A stretch of 50,097 nt of DNA. Origin: an uncultured Kineothrix sp. (lineage in GTDB: Bacteria; Bacillota; Clostridia; Lachnospirales; Lachnospiraceae). Both the position numbers and the translations under genes were made by a program. Positions within the stretch are counted from its first letter, which is position 1. Each line of letters starts with the position of its first letter. The notes beneath the pieces are model-generated. The model was not told the origin of the DNA, did no database searches, and saw nothing but the letters and a program-made list of their open reading frames with translations. The stretch covers positions 1 to 50,097 of the forward strand of contig CAJUSR010000027.1 of assembly GCA_910588855.1 (NCBI GenBank), written 5' to 3'. Below are positions 41,578 through 50,055 of the stretch, piece by piece.

Positions 41578-42636
41578 ATGAAACGATTAGAATTGCCGCA
41601 TCAGTTGGCAGATTATTTATGTCCGGTGAATGGGTTATGTGATGTTTATGAGTGGAAAACAGGAAAGAGGATACCAGAAGAACTGATTCTCTATTCCAAG
41701 GTGGGTTTTCAAATGATTTCACAGAAAAATTCAGCAGTGCCTAAAATGATTTTTCTGGGGCAGGGCAGCATTGGAAAGTGGGAATATGAATTTTGGAAAG
41801 GGATTATGGGGTATGAAGTGATAGCTGGTGAAGGGAAATGTTTTCAGACAACATGGAAAAATGTCAGGGAGTTATTGGATTGGGATATACCTGTCATATT
41901 GTTTGGTCTGGATATGTTCTATTTGCCCTATCAGAGAAAGTTTTATCACAAGCAACATATTCTGGGGCATGTTGTTTTGATGACAGGTTATGATGAAGAG
42001 AATGTATATGTTCATGATAATTCTAAAACGGAGGTGCAGATTATTCCGATTGCGGAGCTTGAATTGGCGTGGGCAGAAGACTATATTGGCATTAGCAAGA
42101 AAAATGCGTATTTTGGAATCAATATGAAGTTTCCAAAAACAGACATTGCTCGGATTATCCAAAAGGGAATAGGAAAGAATGCGGAATTGTATTTATTTTC
42201 TCCACTAAGTTTTATAGGCCAGAGGGGACTTGACAGGTTTATCGAGGAGTTTCCCAAATGGGCGAACATGTTCACGGATGAAGAATTACAGAAGGTATAT
42301 TCTCATTTTATTGAATATACAGGAAGTGTACTCCCGGAACTTCCATATGAAGTTAGTGGTCAGCAGTTCGGAATTTTTAATCCGCACAGGGCATCCAGAG
42401 ATAAATTTTCACATGCACTTATGAAATATGCGGATACTTTTGGTACGGAAGTTTGGGAGGAAGCAGCTGGATATTTTCAGAAAAGTGGAAATATTATTGA
42501 AGAAATCGTAGATGGTTTTATAGAGGATGTGGTGGAGTGTTCCTTCGGGCAGTTAGAAAAATATATTCCTCTATTTCAAGAACTAAGAGGTTATGAAGAG
42601 GAGGCATTTCGTAAAATTCTATACACACAGAATTGA
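41578..42636 (+). CDS. BtrH N-terminal domain / DUF4872-like protein
   Basis: A 352-residue protein whose N-terminal 190 residues resemble the BtrH acyltransferase-type cysteine-protease fold: an early Cys-containing segment (YLCPVNGLCDVYEW), GKCFQTTWKNVRELLDWDIPVI, and HILGHVVLMTGYDEENVYVHDNS, where His and Asp would be catalytic. A helical C-terminal part fits DUF4872. BtrH moves an acyl group in butirosin synthesis; here the role is unknown, perhaps peptide or drug modification. AAGGAGG lies before ATG 41578. Driven by a MerR-type promoter. Confidence 0.7.
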   Translation: MKRLELPHQLADYLCPVNGLCDVYEWKTGKRIPEELILYSKVGFQMISQKNSAVPKMIFLGQGSIGKWEYEFWKGIMGYEVIAGEGKCFQTTWKNVRELLDWDIPVILFGLDMFYLPYQRKFYHKQHILGHVVLMTGYDEENVYVHDNSKTEVQIIPIAELELAWAEDYIGISKKNAYFGINMKFPKTDIARIIQKGIGKNAELYLFSPLSFIGQRGLDRFIEEFPKWANMFTDEELQKVYSHFIEYTGSVLPELPYEVSGQQFGIFNPHRASRDKFSHALMKYADTFGTEVWEEAAGYFQKSGNIIEEIVDGFIEDVVECSFGQLEKYIPLFQELRGYEEEAFRKILYTQN

Positions 42637-42890
42637 AAAGATTTCTGTTTCCATTGATGGAAATCGACGCTGAACAGGCACCTAATAAAAATGGATTACG
42701 TCCATTGGATGGCTGAACTCTTTACAAGCATACTTCCCAGCATTTTTTTGCTTGTTGCGAAGATGACTTGTGTAGTCATTTTGATATATCAGCGGAGCAG
42801 GAAATCAATTTTCTTTCTGTTCCAACTCCCGGATTTTTATTTGTTTTATTGCGTGAAAATACCTTTACCGACTTTTGGACAGGGTATTAA
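42637..42890 (+). pseudogene. possible decayed ORF
   Basis: One frame reads coding-like text with one internal stop: EIDAEQAPNKNGLRPLDG, stop, TLYKHTSQHFFACC, then SAEQEINFLSVPTP and RENTFTDFWTGY ending at TAA 42888-42890. No ribosome site or family match; may be the tail of a degraded gene. Confidence 0.3.
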
Positions 42891-42898
42891 AAGTGCCG

Positions 42899-42929
42899 TT
42901 GACTTTCCCCTTAGGGTAAAGTTTATACT
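42899..42929 (+). promoter_or_regulatory. MerR-type promoter (19-bp spacer) of the second MerR gene
   Basis: TTGACT at 42899-42904, a 19-bp spacer and TATACT at 42924-42929. The dyad ACTTTCCCCTTAGGGTAAAG lies across the spacer. Confidence 0.85.
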
Positions 42930-42951
42930 GAGCTTGGAAGGAGGGGCATAT

Positions 42952-43806
42952 ATGCTTACAATTGGAGAATTTTCAAACATATGCAAGGTGTCCGCAAAAA
43001 CGCTTAGATATTATGCTGAAATAGGCCTGATACTACCGGATGAGATTAATCCGGAAAATGGTTATCGGTATTATTCCATCAATCAATTAGAGAAAGTGCT
43101 GCTGATTAATCGTCTGAAGGCTTATTGCTTTACTTTGGAAGAAATCAAATCCATTTTTGAATCGGAAGAATTAATGGATGAGGTGCTTTTTGCCGCACTT
43201 GATAAAAAGAAAAAGGAGATTGCGGTAAAGGTACAGAAGTTTGAAGATACTCTGCATCAGATAGATAACGATATGTCAAATTTGAGGAAGGGAAAGTCCA
43301 TTATGTCATATATGGAAGAAATTGATGTACAGTTAGTTGAGATACCGATGATGTATCTTTTGTCAATACGGAAAAATGTTTTAGAGCATGAGTTTTCAGA
43401 AGAATATGGTACTTGCTTTGGGAAACTTTTTCGGAAAATGGATGAGAAGAAACTGACAGCAGCAGCTCCGCCAATGGTGTTATTCCATAGTGACGAGTAT
43501 AGTCCATTTGGGTTAGACACAGAATTTGCAATCCCTATAAAAGAGTATGCAACTGGAACAAGGGATTTCTGCCCTGGGCTGTGCTTGAAAACAGTTGTGC
43601 AGGGTTCTTATTCACAGCTTCCTTCGGTTTACGCAAAACAAATAGGGTGGGCAAAAAGGGAAGGTTATGAGAACAGCAATGCTTTGTATGAGGTATATGT
43701 AACAAATCCGGCAGAGGTTTCGCAGGAAAAAGAACTTGTTACGGAAGTTTATTACCCGGTTAAAAAGAGGGGGTCCAAAGAACGGATTGACAGGGAAACA
43801 TTGTAA
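42952..43806 (+). CDS. MerR-family regulator with GyrI-like effector domain (2)
   Basis: A 284-residue protein with a MerR winged helix (LTIGEFSNICKVSAKTLRYY, GYRYYSINQLEKVLLI), coiled coil (residues about 80-115) and C-terminal GyrI-like domain (IDVQLVEIPMMYLLSIRKNV ... ELVTEVYYPVKK). GGAGG sits 6 bases before ATG 42952; the longer open frame upstream is noise. It should activate its own promoter at 42899-42929 and the serine hydrolase gene that follows 22 bp later. Confidence 0.87.
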   Translation: MLTIGEFSNICKVSAKTLRYYAEIGLILPDEINPENGYRYYSINQLEKVLLINRLKAYCFTLEEIKSIFESEELMDEVLFAALDKKKKEIAVKVQKFEDTLHQIDNDMSNLRKGKSIMSYMEEIDVQLVEIPMMYLLSIRKNVLEHEFSEEYGTCFGKLFRKMDEKKLTAAAPPMVLFHSDEYSPFGLDTEFAIPIKEYATGTRDFCPGLCLKTVVQGSYSQLPSVYAKQIGWAKREGYENSNALYEVYVTNPAEVSQEKELVTEVYYPVKKRGSKERIDRETL

Positions 43807-43828
43807 AATGTGTGAGAGGAGAGAGCGT

Positions 43829-44800
43829 ATGGATGGGATAAAAGCGGAAGAGTTGGAACAGAAAATAAACGATGAATATGGAAATACCACGGGTATAGTG
43901 ATATTAAAAGATGGAATTGTATCTTATGAAAAATACTTTAAAGGGTGTACAACAGACAGCCGCATCCATGTATATTCCGTAACAAAAAGTGTTATTTCGG
44001 TATTGATTGGAATTGCATTGGACAAAGGGTACATTAAAAATATAGAAGGGAAGGTGTTGGATTATTTTCCGGAATACAAAGTGAACAGGGGAGAGGATAC
44101 AATACGGAATGTTACACTAAAGAATATGCTGACAATGACAGCGCCTTATAAATATCGATTTTTTGCACCCTATGTAAAATATTTTACAAGTAGTGATTGG
44201 GTGAAATTTGCACTTGATTTATTAGGCGGCCGTGGAAAAATAGGGACATTCCGGTACGCTCCATTGATTGGACCTGATATCTTGTCGGGAATTTTAGTGA
44301 GGGCAACAGGGCAATCCGTATTAGATTTTGCAGCAGAAAATTTGTTTGAACCCCTTGGGATTAAAGTGGAAAACAATTTGTTATTCCATGATAAAGAGGA
44401 ACAAATGGCATTTAACCGGTCTACGGATATTAGCGGATGGGTTACAGACTCCGCAGGAATCCATGCGGCGGGCTGGGGTCTTACGCTTACGCCTATGGAT
44501 ATGGCGAAGATTGGCCAGTTATATCTGAACGGCGGTATGTGGGAGGACAGGCAGATTGTTTCCTCAAAATGGATAGATGAAAGTACGGTGGAACACAGCC
44601 GTTGGAAAAGGAGGAATCTGCCCTATGGGTATCTGTGGTGGGTAAATGAGGATGGTTATGCAGCTATGGGAGACGGTGGTAATACCATTTATGTAAATAC
44701 AAAGAAAAAGCTGGTGGTTTCTATTGCAGCTCTTTTTGTGCCAAGGGCAAGGGATAGAATAGAATTGATTAAGAAAAATATAGAACCAGCATTTGAATAA
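43829..44800 (+). CDS. serine hydrolase (beta-lactamase class C family)
   Basis: A 323-residue penicillin-binding/beta-lactamase-fold hydrolase. The nucleophile motif is SVTK (Ser50, Lys53); FRYAPLIGPDILSGIL lies where the second Tyr motif is expected; GDGGNTIYVN stands for the KTG-like strand. No signal peptide is visible, so it acts in the cytosol. Its natural substrate is unknown. AGAGGAGAG precedes ATG 43829. Forms an operon with the second MerR gene. A fragment of a paralogue lies at 48458-48541. Confidence 0.85.
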   Translation: MDGIKAEELEQKINDEYGNTTGIVILKDGIVSYEKYFKGCTTDSRIHVYSVTKSVISVLIGIALDKGYIKNIEGKVLDYFPEYKVNRGEDTIRNVTLKNMLTMTAPYKYRFFAPYVKYFTSSDWVKFALDLLGGRGKIGTFRYAPLIGPDILSGILVRATGQSVLDFAAENLFEPLGIKVENNLLFHDKEEQMAFNRSTDISGWVTDSAGIHAAGWGLTLTPMDMAKIGQLYLNGGMWEDRQIVSSKWIDESTVEHSRWKRRNLPYGYLWWVNEDGYAAMGDGGNTIYVNTKKKLVVSIAALFVPRARDRIELIKKNIEPAFE

Positions 44801-45163
44801 AATTAACTTGCTCTTAATTGAGAGAGTTTCAAGTTTTGTGTAAACCCATTGTAATTGCGTTTTGCCTTTTGTAGCTATTTAAAAATATTATATCAGGTTA
44901 ATGGTTGCTTAAGGGGCGGATGCCGGGATTTCGGGCTCTGCCGGGACCATCCCAAATCTGAAACTCTTTAAGTTCCATAACCTCCTTCATGAAGCTGTTG
45001 CGTCCAAAATTATATTATTTCTCTTTTTATCCAAATGATAATTATGCCCATGATGGGTCGGATAATATGGTGGCTGATAGGGGGGCTCTGTATCTTTTAA
45101 GATTTATTAGAGTGTTGGAAGAAATGTTGTCTGGTTTTTCTTTGCATTCCGAAAATGTTCATT
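44801..45163. other. intergenic with a hairpin and a short minus-strand ORF
   Basis: AACTTGCTCT ... AGAGAG ... CAAGTT at 44806-44836 is a weak terminator. On the minus strand, ATG at 44978 behind AAGGAGG opens a 26-codon frame ending at 44898 (MELKEFQIWDGPGRARNPGI onward); the site is strong but the peptide is unrecognised. Nothing else is visible. Confidence 0.35.
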
Positions 45164-45379
45164 TCAATTTTCTCTTTCCCTTGTATATTCTAAAATATCG
45201 CCTGGCTGACAATCAAGGACATCACATATGGCCTCCAAAGTTGAAAAGCGAATGGCACTGATTTTTCCCGTTTTCATTTTGGACAAATTTACATTCGCAA
45301 CACCTACTTTTTCGGATAGTTCTTTTAATGATATTTTTCTGTCTGCCATCACTCTATCTAATCTCATAATAATTGGCAC
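45164..45379 (-). CDS. small XRE regulator (YozG-like)
   Basis: A 71-residue protein that is almost only a Cro/C1 helix-turn-helix: LKELSEKVGVANVNLSKMKTG then LEAICDVLDCQPGDILEY. The start is a GTG behind GAGGTGA, which lies in the last codons of the DUF2975 gene. The pair DUF2975 plus YozG-type XRE is a recurring two-gene unit in Firmicutes. Confidence 0.85.
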   Translation of the reverse strand: MPIIMRLDRVMADRKISLKELSEKVGVANVNLSKMKTGKISAIRFSTLEAICDVLDCQPGDILEYTREREN

Positions 45380-45388
45380 ATTATCACC

Positions 45389-45931
45389 TCACAATGTTTC
45401 ATCTGATTCTTTCTGTAAATCGCAGCCATAACTAAATATTAAGGAAATACAATAAATAATGATACCTACTATCAATCCGATAACATTAACCCGCCATGTC
45501 AATTCCCCAATTGTATAGTAATCGACCAATGCGTCGGAATAGCTTCCAACTATACTCAAAATGATAGTTATGATAGCAATGTTTTTAATCCGAAGGGTAT
45601 TTTGATGCAAAAATGGAGTATCGCCTTTTTTTATATCATCAAAAATAGCATGAATGATGAATATCATGACGGATATAAGCAATGTATCTATCAGCATAAA
45701 GGCGAACATAATGAAAAGCGATTGTGGGGCAATACTTATTGTGGTTTTGTTATTTGCAGTAACTTCAAATGCCGCAAGAAAAGATGATTTCGTATCTCCT
45801 TGGGAAAACATTAATATACCGATTGCGGCTAAGGCTAACGCCACTACGGCAATGGATGCAATAAATCCCAATTTGAGAATGAATGTGATTTTTTTGCTTG
45901 CGTTTCTAATTTTTTCTTGGCTTGGCTTCAT
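45389..45931 (-). CDS. DUF2975 membrane protein
   Basis: A 180-residue protein with four hydrophobic helices (about residues 20-42, 66-92, 110-130, 146-170) in the DUF2975 arrangement; IIHAIFDDIKKGDTPFLHQN is the conserved cytosolic loop. Function unknown, usually controlled by its XRE partner. AAGGAGG lies before the ATG. A promoter is present at 45954-45982. Confidence 0.82.
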   Translation of the reverse strand: MKPSQEKIRNASKKITFILKLGFIASIAVVALALAAIGILMFSQGDTKSSFLAAFEVTANNKTTISIAPQSLFIMFAFMLIDTLLISVMIFIIHAIFDDIKKGDTPFLHQNTLRIKNIAIITIILSIVGSYSDALVDYYTIGELTWRVNVIGLIVGIIIYCISLIFSYGCDLQKESDETL

Positions 45932-45953
45932 CTACTTTACCTCCTTGCTATTG

Positions 45954-45982
45954 ATTATATATTTGGAATAAACGAAAGCCAA
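45954..45982 (-). promoter_or_regulatory. promoter of the DUF2975-XRE operon
   Basis: On the minus strand TTGGCT, a 17-bp spacer and TATAAT (plus-strand 45982-45954). Confidence 0.65.
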
Positions 45983-46101
45983 TTACTTTTATATGTTTAT
46001 CATTAATTTATTTATAATATATATTAATAAATATATTAAAAAGGAGAAAATGAAAAATCGATGGCATTTTGGGAGTGTGTATCACTGGTCGTCTTATGGA
46101 A

Positions 46102-46322
46102 GAAGATGCAGCTAAATTGCAACATCTTTTTTTGTAATGAAGTTATGGGAAACTTTGTTTGTATGAGGTTGTAAAGCTGTATTTTAACCTTGCCATGTTT
46201 TGTAAACAAAGTTCCCATAATTCCAGTAAGTTGCCAGAGTTCTCATCATTCCATAGGTTGTCAGCGTTTCCATAATTCTATAAGTTATCATCGCTTTTAT
46301 AATTCTATTAGATAGCCAATTA
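46102..46322. repeat. hairpins and a 27-28-bp tandem repeat
   Basis: AAGATGCAGC pairs with GCAACATCTT plus T7 (46102-46133), a terminator-like hairpin similar to 41356-41385. ATGGGAAACTTTGTTT (46145-46160) and its complement (46204-46218) form a long stem. Four imperfect 27-28-bp units starting CATAATTC run from 46216 to 46322. No gene is supported in 45990-46489. Confidence 0.65.
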
Positions 46323-46449
46323 TGCACAAAATGCCGGGACTGAAGGGAGTATTTGCTGAATGAGCTTTACCGCGAAATAAAGTGGCATATACGAAAACTG
46401 TATTACATAAGGAGATAAGAAATACATGAAAGACTACAAATCTAGTAAG

Positions 46450-46490
46450 AGAAGAACAGAGGAAAAGAGCAGCAGGGCTCTTTTCTCTGC
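46450..46490. terminator. terminator hairpin of the hxlR gene
   Basis: AAAAGAGC pairs with GCTCTTTT with A/T-rich flanks, so it can stop the minus-strand HxlR transcript. Confidence 0.55.
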
Positions 46491-46855
46491 TATTTTTTAT
46501 AGGGGTTTTGATAATCTGGGCAGAGGAACGTCTCGCTCCATGCCATCATGGTTTGTAGGACAGGGATAAAACTTTCCCCTAATGCGGTGAGCGAATATTC
46601 CACCTTCGGCGGGATTTCCTTGTAAATTTCCCGGTGGAGGAAACCGTCACTTTCCAATTCACGAAGCTGCTTTGTCAGTGTGGACTGTGTGATGCCATCA
46701 AGGCGTCGCATCAGTTCACCGAACCGCTGGACTTTGTAAAATGACACATACCATAAGATTAGGATTTTCCATTTGCCGCCGATAACGGACTGAAGCTTGC
46801 CCATTGGAACGCAGCGGGCAATGGTTTCTTCATTGTTAAATTTATTATCAGCCAT
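46490..46855 (-). CDS. HxlR-family transcriptional regulator
   Basis: A 121-residue winged-helix protein with the HxlR core: PMGKLQSVIGGKWKILILWY, FGELMRRLDGITQSTLTKQL, LESDGFLHREIYKEIPPKVEY. HxlR proteins often react to aldehydes, quinones or oxidants. AAGGTGA lies about 6 bases before the ATG. No divergent target gene is attached, so the regulated gene is unclear. Confidence 0.88.
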   Translation of the reverse strand: MADNKFNNEETIARCVPMGKLQSVIGGKWKILILWYVSFYKVQRFGELMRRLDGITQSTLTKQLRELESDGFLHREIYKEIPPKVEYSLTALGESFIPVLQTMMAWSETFLCPDYQNPYKK

Positions 46856-47259
46856 TTTATTTCACCTTTTTTCATATGCGTTTATTTTGAGTATATTCCG
46901 GCAGTGGGAAAAAATCAAGATACGGTCATTTTTCGCAGATAGTATACATTTTGCCCATAGTATGAAAAATGGACTGCCAACCTCAAAAGACATTGGCTGA
47001 TTTTATGGATTTTTAGATGTAATATAGTGTAAAAAGGAAATCCGTTGAGGAAAAACGAGGAAGAATAAAGAATGTACGATACAAGAACGAAATTAGAAAA
47101 GGAAAAAGTTGCGTTGCAGCTAAAGGCAAACCATAAGGAAAAAGCTGCATTGCAGCCAAGATTGGGTTATGCGGTAAAGGTTTCCATCATGATAGGAGCG
47201 CAAGAGGCCAGGCGCCCCTGCAAGGGAAACTGTCCGGGCTTATACTGAAATTTAGGAAG
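46856..47259. other. intergenic with an uncertain 58-codon ORF (47072-47248, +)
   Basis: An ATG at 47072 behind GAGGAAG opens 58 codons with a near-duplicate of GAAAAAGTTGCGTTGCAGC inside and the end RRPCKGNCPGLY. No family match; may be a gene remnant. The rest shows no signal. Confidence 0.3.
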
Positions 47260-47781
47260 TTATTTTTTCAAGCATTGCAAAATTGGTTCAATATATTTTT
47301 TATCTGAAATGTCGTAAGACGAAGAAATGATTTTTACCATTTCCATCTCTGTTTCGCTTTTATTTTTTTTTTGCCTTAAGTGTTTTATGAACATTTTCAT
47401 CATAAGTTTATATGGAGTGGACATTTTCTCATAATTGAATCCGCCCGGACAATAAAAGATATTTACCTTTTCCAATTCCGATTCGTTGAAATTCTGCTTC
47501 AGAGCTGATTCAATTTCCGGATAGTCTATCGGACATCCGCCAACACAAAATGCAATCAACTTTTTATTTGCCCATTTATCTATATTGCTTTTGAACCAGC
47601 CTATTTTGCTGATATTGCCCGCACATGCCCAACCGCCAAAAATAATTGCGTCATAATCAGCTAAGTTTTTCGCTTTTGCGGCGGATAATGCAAGGCAATC
47701 CGCCCCCGTTGCTTCCGCTATCCATTCGGCATAGCGTTTTGTAAACCCAGTCTGTGAATTGTAAATTACGATTATTTTCAT
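47260..47781 (-). CDS. flavodoxin-domain protein
   Basis: A 173-residue protein of the flavodoxin/protoporphyrinogen-oxidase-like (Flavodoxin_5) type: the FMN phosphate loop is YNSQTGFTKRYAEW, the isoalloxazine loops appear as FGGWACAGNI and CVGGCPIDYPE. It probably transfers electrons or reduces a quinone in the cytosol. AAAGGAGAG 8 bases before the ATG at 47781 is preferred to the ATG at 47805. Lies downstream of marR in the same direction, 80 bp apart. Confidence 0.83.
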   Translation of the reverse strand: MKIIVIYNSQTGFTKRYAEWIAEATGADCLALSAAKAKNLADYDAIIFGGWACAGNISKIGWFKSNIDKWANKKLIAFCVGGCPIDYPEIESALKQNFNESELEKVNIFYCPGGFNYEKMSTPYKLMMKMFIKHLRQKKNKSETEMEMVKIISSSYDISDKKYIEPILQCLKK

Positions 47782-47861
47782 CTGCTTAACTCTCCTTTTT
47801 TCCATTTCTCATGACACTTTCAACCGTTTTAGGACAACCGGAATATTGGACAGACCGGATA

Positions 47862-48389
47862 TTAATCGGTATCAGCAACTTCTTGCATCTTTTTATTTTG
47901 CATCTTTTCATTAGCGGTCTTACATTCCAAATTTTCTATTCCTGCATACAACTTTGATAAAAGAATAAAAAGGGTTTCGATTTCTTTATCTGTATAAACT
48001 TCAAAAAGATATTTCAATTCCTCTTGGTATTTAAAAAAATCGTTTTTGAAATAACTGTTTACTTTTTCTGTGGGACAAATACACATGGCTCTTGTATCAT
48101 GTGGGCTTTGCTGAATTGTAATAAACCCCTTTTTCGCCAGCACATCGGCTAATTTTTTGACATTTTGTCTTGAGCAGCCCAACAAGTTTCCTAATTGGGT
48201 AAATGTCAGTTGTTCCTTTGATTGCCTGACTATTGACAATAACATAAATTGCTTTAATGATACCTCTGGAATACGGCTATCAAAAAGTGTTTGCAGCTTG
48301 TTTCCGGCAATGAACAATGTGCTGAAAATAGCTTTTCTTTGGTTTTCTGTAGTATCTGAAAATTTTGCAATCAAATCATTTAGTTCCAT
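47862..48389 (-). CDS. MarR-family transcriptional regulator
   Basis: A 175-residue winged-helix repressor: SLKQFMLLSIVRQ, FTQLGNLLGCSRQNVKKLADVLAKKGF and HDTRAMCICPTEK (wing). MarR proteins release DNA on binding phenolics or after oxidation. AGGAGG precedes the ATG. Two operator arms flank its own -10 box, so it is autoregulated and likely controls the flavodoxin gene. Confidence 0.88.
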   Translation of the reverse strand: MELNDLIAKFSDTTENQRKAIFSTLFIAGNKLQTLFDSRIPEVSLKQFMLLSIVRQSKEQLTFTQLGNLLGCSRQNVKKLADVLAKKGFITIQQSPHDTRAMCICPTEKVNSYFKNDFFKYQEELKYLFEVYTDKEIETLFILLSKLYAGIENLECKTANEKMQNKKMQEVADTD

Positions 48390-48404
48390 GCAATCCTCCT
48401 AATT

Positions 48405-48453
48405 GGTAACTTGTTACGGGTTTAATTATAGCAACAAGTTACCTATGTGTCAA
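48405..48453 (-). promoter_or_regulatory. marR promoter with paired operators
   Basis: On the minus strand: perfect TTGACA (48453-48448), a 17-bp spacer and perfect TATAAT (48430-48425). GGTAACTTGTT at 48405-48415 and AACAAGTTACC at 48433-48443 are exact 11-bp inverted arms placed on each side of the -10 box. Confidence 0.88.
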
Positions 48454-48457
48454 TATG

Positions 48458-48541
48458 AATGGTAGAAATACAATTTATGTGAATACAAGGAGGAAACCGG
48501 TAGTTTCTATTGAAGTAATCTTCCGTGTCATAAGCAAGATT
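48458..48541 (+). pseudogene. fragment of a second serine hydrolase
   Basis: Twenty-eight codons read NGRNTIYVNTRRKPVVSIEV, matching the region GGNTIYVNTKKKLVVSI of the hydrolase at 43829-44800. The frame then loses similarity. Only this C-terminal scrap remains, next to the marR promoter. Bases 48542-48670 hold the ribosome site of the next gene only. Confidence 0.6.
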
Positions 48542-48670
48542 GTGGTACTAGTATAATTGGAAAAAGCTTTTGCCCCATTCGTTTCCATGATATACTAGAC
48601 GAAACTGAAGGGGAAAAGGGCAGGGAATGAATGTGTCCGGTAACTATAGGTTTTGTCGGGAGGTGTAGAA

Positions 48671-49456
48671 TTGATTGTGGAATTAGAACAGGCTCAAAAA
48701 GCGGAGCCATTGTTTGATGGATGGCAGGAAACTATGGTTTGGTCTTGTTTGCAAGGCGTGATGGGGAAAATGTATGCGGATTCTTTGGAAAGCCCTGCTT
48801 CTGCTATGGTTTTGCTGGGGGATTTTTGCTTTTTGGCAGGAAAACCGGACAAGGATTTTTTTGTGGAGAAAAATTGGGCTTGGTTTGGTAAAGGCAGACA
48901 GGATTTTATGATTATGGTTCCGAAAGATGAGGGATGGGCAGCGCTGATAGAAAAATACTTGGCTGGGAAAGCGGATAAGGTGACCCGGTATGCGATAAAG
49001 AAAGAACCGGATATATTTCATAGAGGAATGTTACAGGCGGCCATAGAGCGATTGCCGGAGGGGTATGTTTTGCAGATGATAGATGAAGCTTTATTTTGGC
49101 GATGCAAGGAAATCAAGTGGTGCGGTAACTGGGTAGCACAGTATGAGGATTATGCTGAATACCAAAAATATGGGTTGGGGGCAGTTATCATGAAGGAAGG
49201 GGAACCTGTTTCCGGGGCGTCTTCTTATTCCAGCTATGCAGGAGGTATAGAGATTGAGGTAGATACCAGAGAGGACTGCAGGAGAAAGGGTCTTGCTTAT
49301 ATATGCGCGGCAAAGCTGATTCTGGAATGTTTGGAACGCGGATGGTATCCGAGTTGGGACGCGCAGAATAAAGAGTCTGTTGCCTTGGCGGAAAAACTAG
49401 GGTATCATTTTGATTATGAATATGTGGCGTATGAAGTTTATCTAAGGCGTGGATAG
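48671..49456 (+). CDS. GNAT-family acetyltransferase
   Basis: A 261-residue protein resembling the GNAT_acetyltr_2 type. The N-terminal half is divergent; the C-terminal GNAT core shows IEVDTREDCRRKGLAYICAA (acetyl-CoA site, RxxGLA) and SWDAQNKESVALAEKLGYHF. It likely acetylates a small molecule or amine. TTG 48671 is chosen because GGAGGTG lies 7 bases upstream; TTG 48653 overlaps that site. Confidence 0.82.
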   Translation: MIVELEQAQKAEPLFDGWQETMVWSCLQGVMGKMYADSLESPASAMVLLGDFCFLAGKPDKDFFVEKNWAWFGKGRQDFMIMVPKDEGWAALIEKYLAGKADKVTRYAIKKEPDIFHRGMLQAAIERLPEGYVLQMIDEALFWRCKEIKWCGNWVAQYEDYAEYQKYGLGAVIMKEGEPVSGASSYSSYAGGIEIEVDTREDCRRKGLAYICAAKLILECLERGWYPSWDAQNKESVALAEKLGYHFDYEYVAYEVYLRRG

Positions 49457-49665
49457 CTGGTAAAGAAAGATTAAGGTATTGCGGAAAATAAAATTTAGAA
49501 TTTGATTGGAATATTCCTCAAATGATGGCAGGAAATAATAACAAAGGGGAAAATAATAGTAAAAGAAATGTAAAGCAATAACAGTGGAAATGGGAAAAAT
49601 AACAGCAGAAAAGGCCGAAAGTAACGACGAAAGAAATAGAAAACAATAACGGAGGAAAAAAGAAG
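49457..49665. repeat. intergenic, low-complexity AATAACA-type repeats
   Basis: Loose units such as AATAACAGTGGAAA, AATAACAGCAGAAA and AATAACGGAGGAAA recur about every 30-35 bases. The last supplies the ribosome site for the next gene. Confidence 0.5.
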
Positions 49666-49953
49666 GTGTTGGAAAAAATGGATGGCAGCAGTGACTTGAA
49701 GACAATACCAGGCATAGGTGCAAATATGGAAAAATATTTACATAATATTGGAATCCGGTGCGTGGAAGATTTGAAGGGGAAGGATCCGGAAGAGCTATAC
49801 CATATGGACTGCCTGAAGAAGGGGTTTCAAGAGGACAGATGTGTATTATATGTATTCCGCTGTGCCGTATATTTTGCGGAACATGAACAGCGCGAACCAG
49901 AAAAGTTAAAATGGTGGTATTGGAAGGATAAGGAATACACGGAAAAAGATTGA
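49666..49953 (+). CDS. Cdd1/pathogenicity-locus helix-hairpin-helix protein
   Basis: A 95-residue protein with an HhH motif (LKTIPGIGANMEKYLHNIGI), GKDPEELYHMDCLKKGF and the conserved end CVLYVFRCAVYFAE followed by PEKLKWWYWKD. This is the small Cdd1 family (first named from the C. difficile pathogenicity locus border); probably nucleic-acid binding, function unknown. GGAGG precedes TTG 49666; ATG 49678 is an alternative start. Confidence 0.85.
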   Translation: MLEKMDGSSDLKTIPGIGANMEKYLHNIGIRCVEDLKGKDPEELYHMDCLKKGFQEDRCVLYVFRCAVYFAEHEQREPEKLKWWYWKDKEYTEKD

Positions 49954-50055
49954 TGCTTATATGGAAAACCATCAAACTGCTGCGTTGAGAAAGCCTGCCT
50001 TTAGCAATATCATTTAGTTAACGGTACCGGACGCCGTGAGGAAGGGAGTGTAATA

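Noticed and set aside
42691..42951. In-frame 87-codon N-terminal extension of the second MerR protein
   Set aside because: It reads through the promoter and MerR operator, and the strong ribosome site lies before ATG 42952.
46216..46322. Possible CRISPR array
   Set aside because: The 27-28-bp units are directly adjacent with no unique spacers and no cas genes are nearby.
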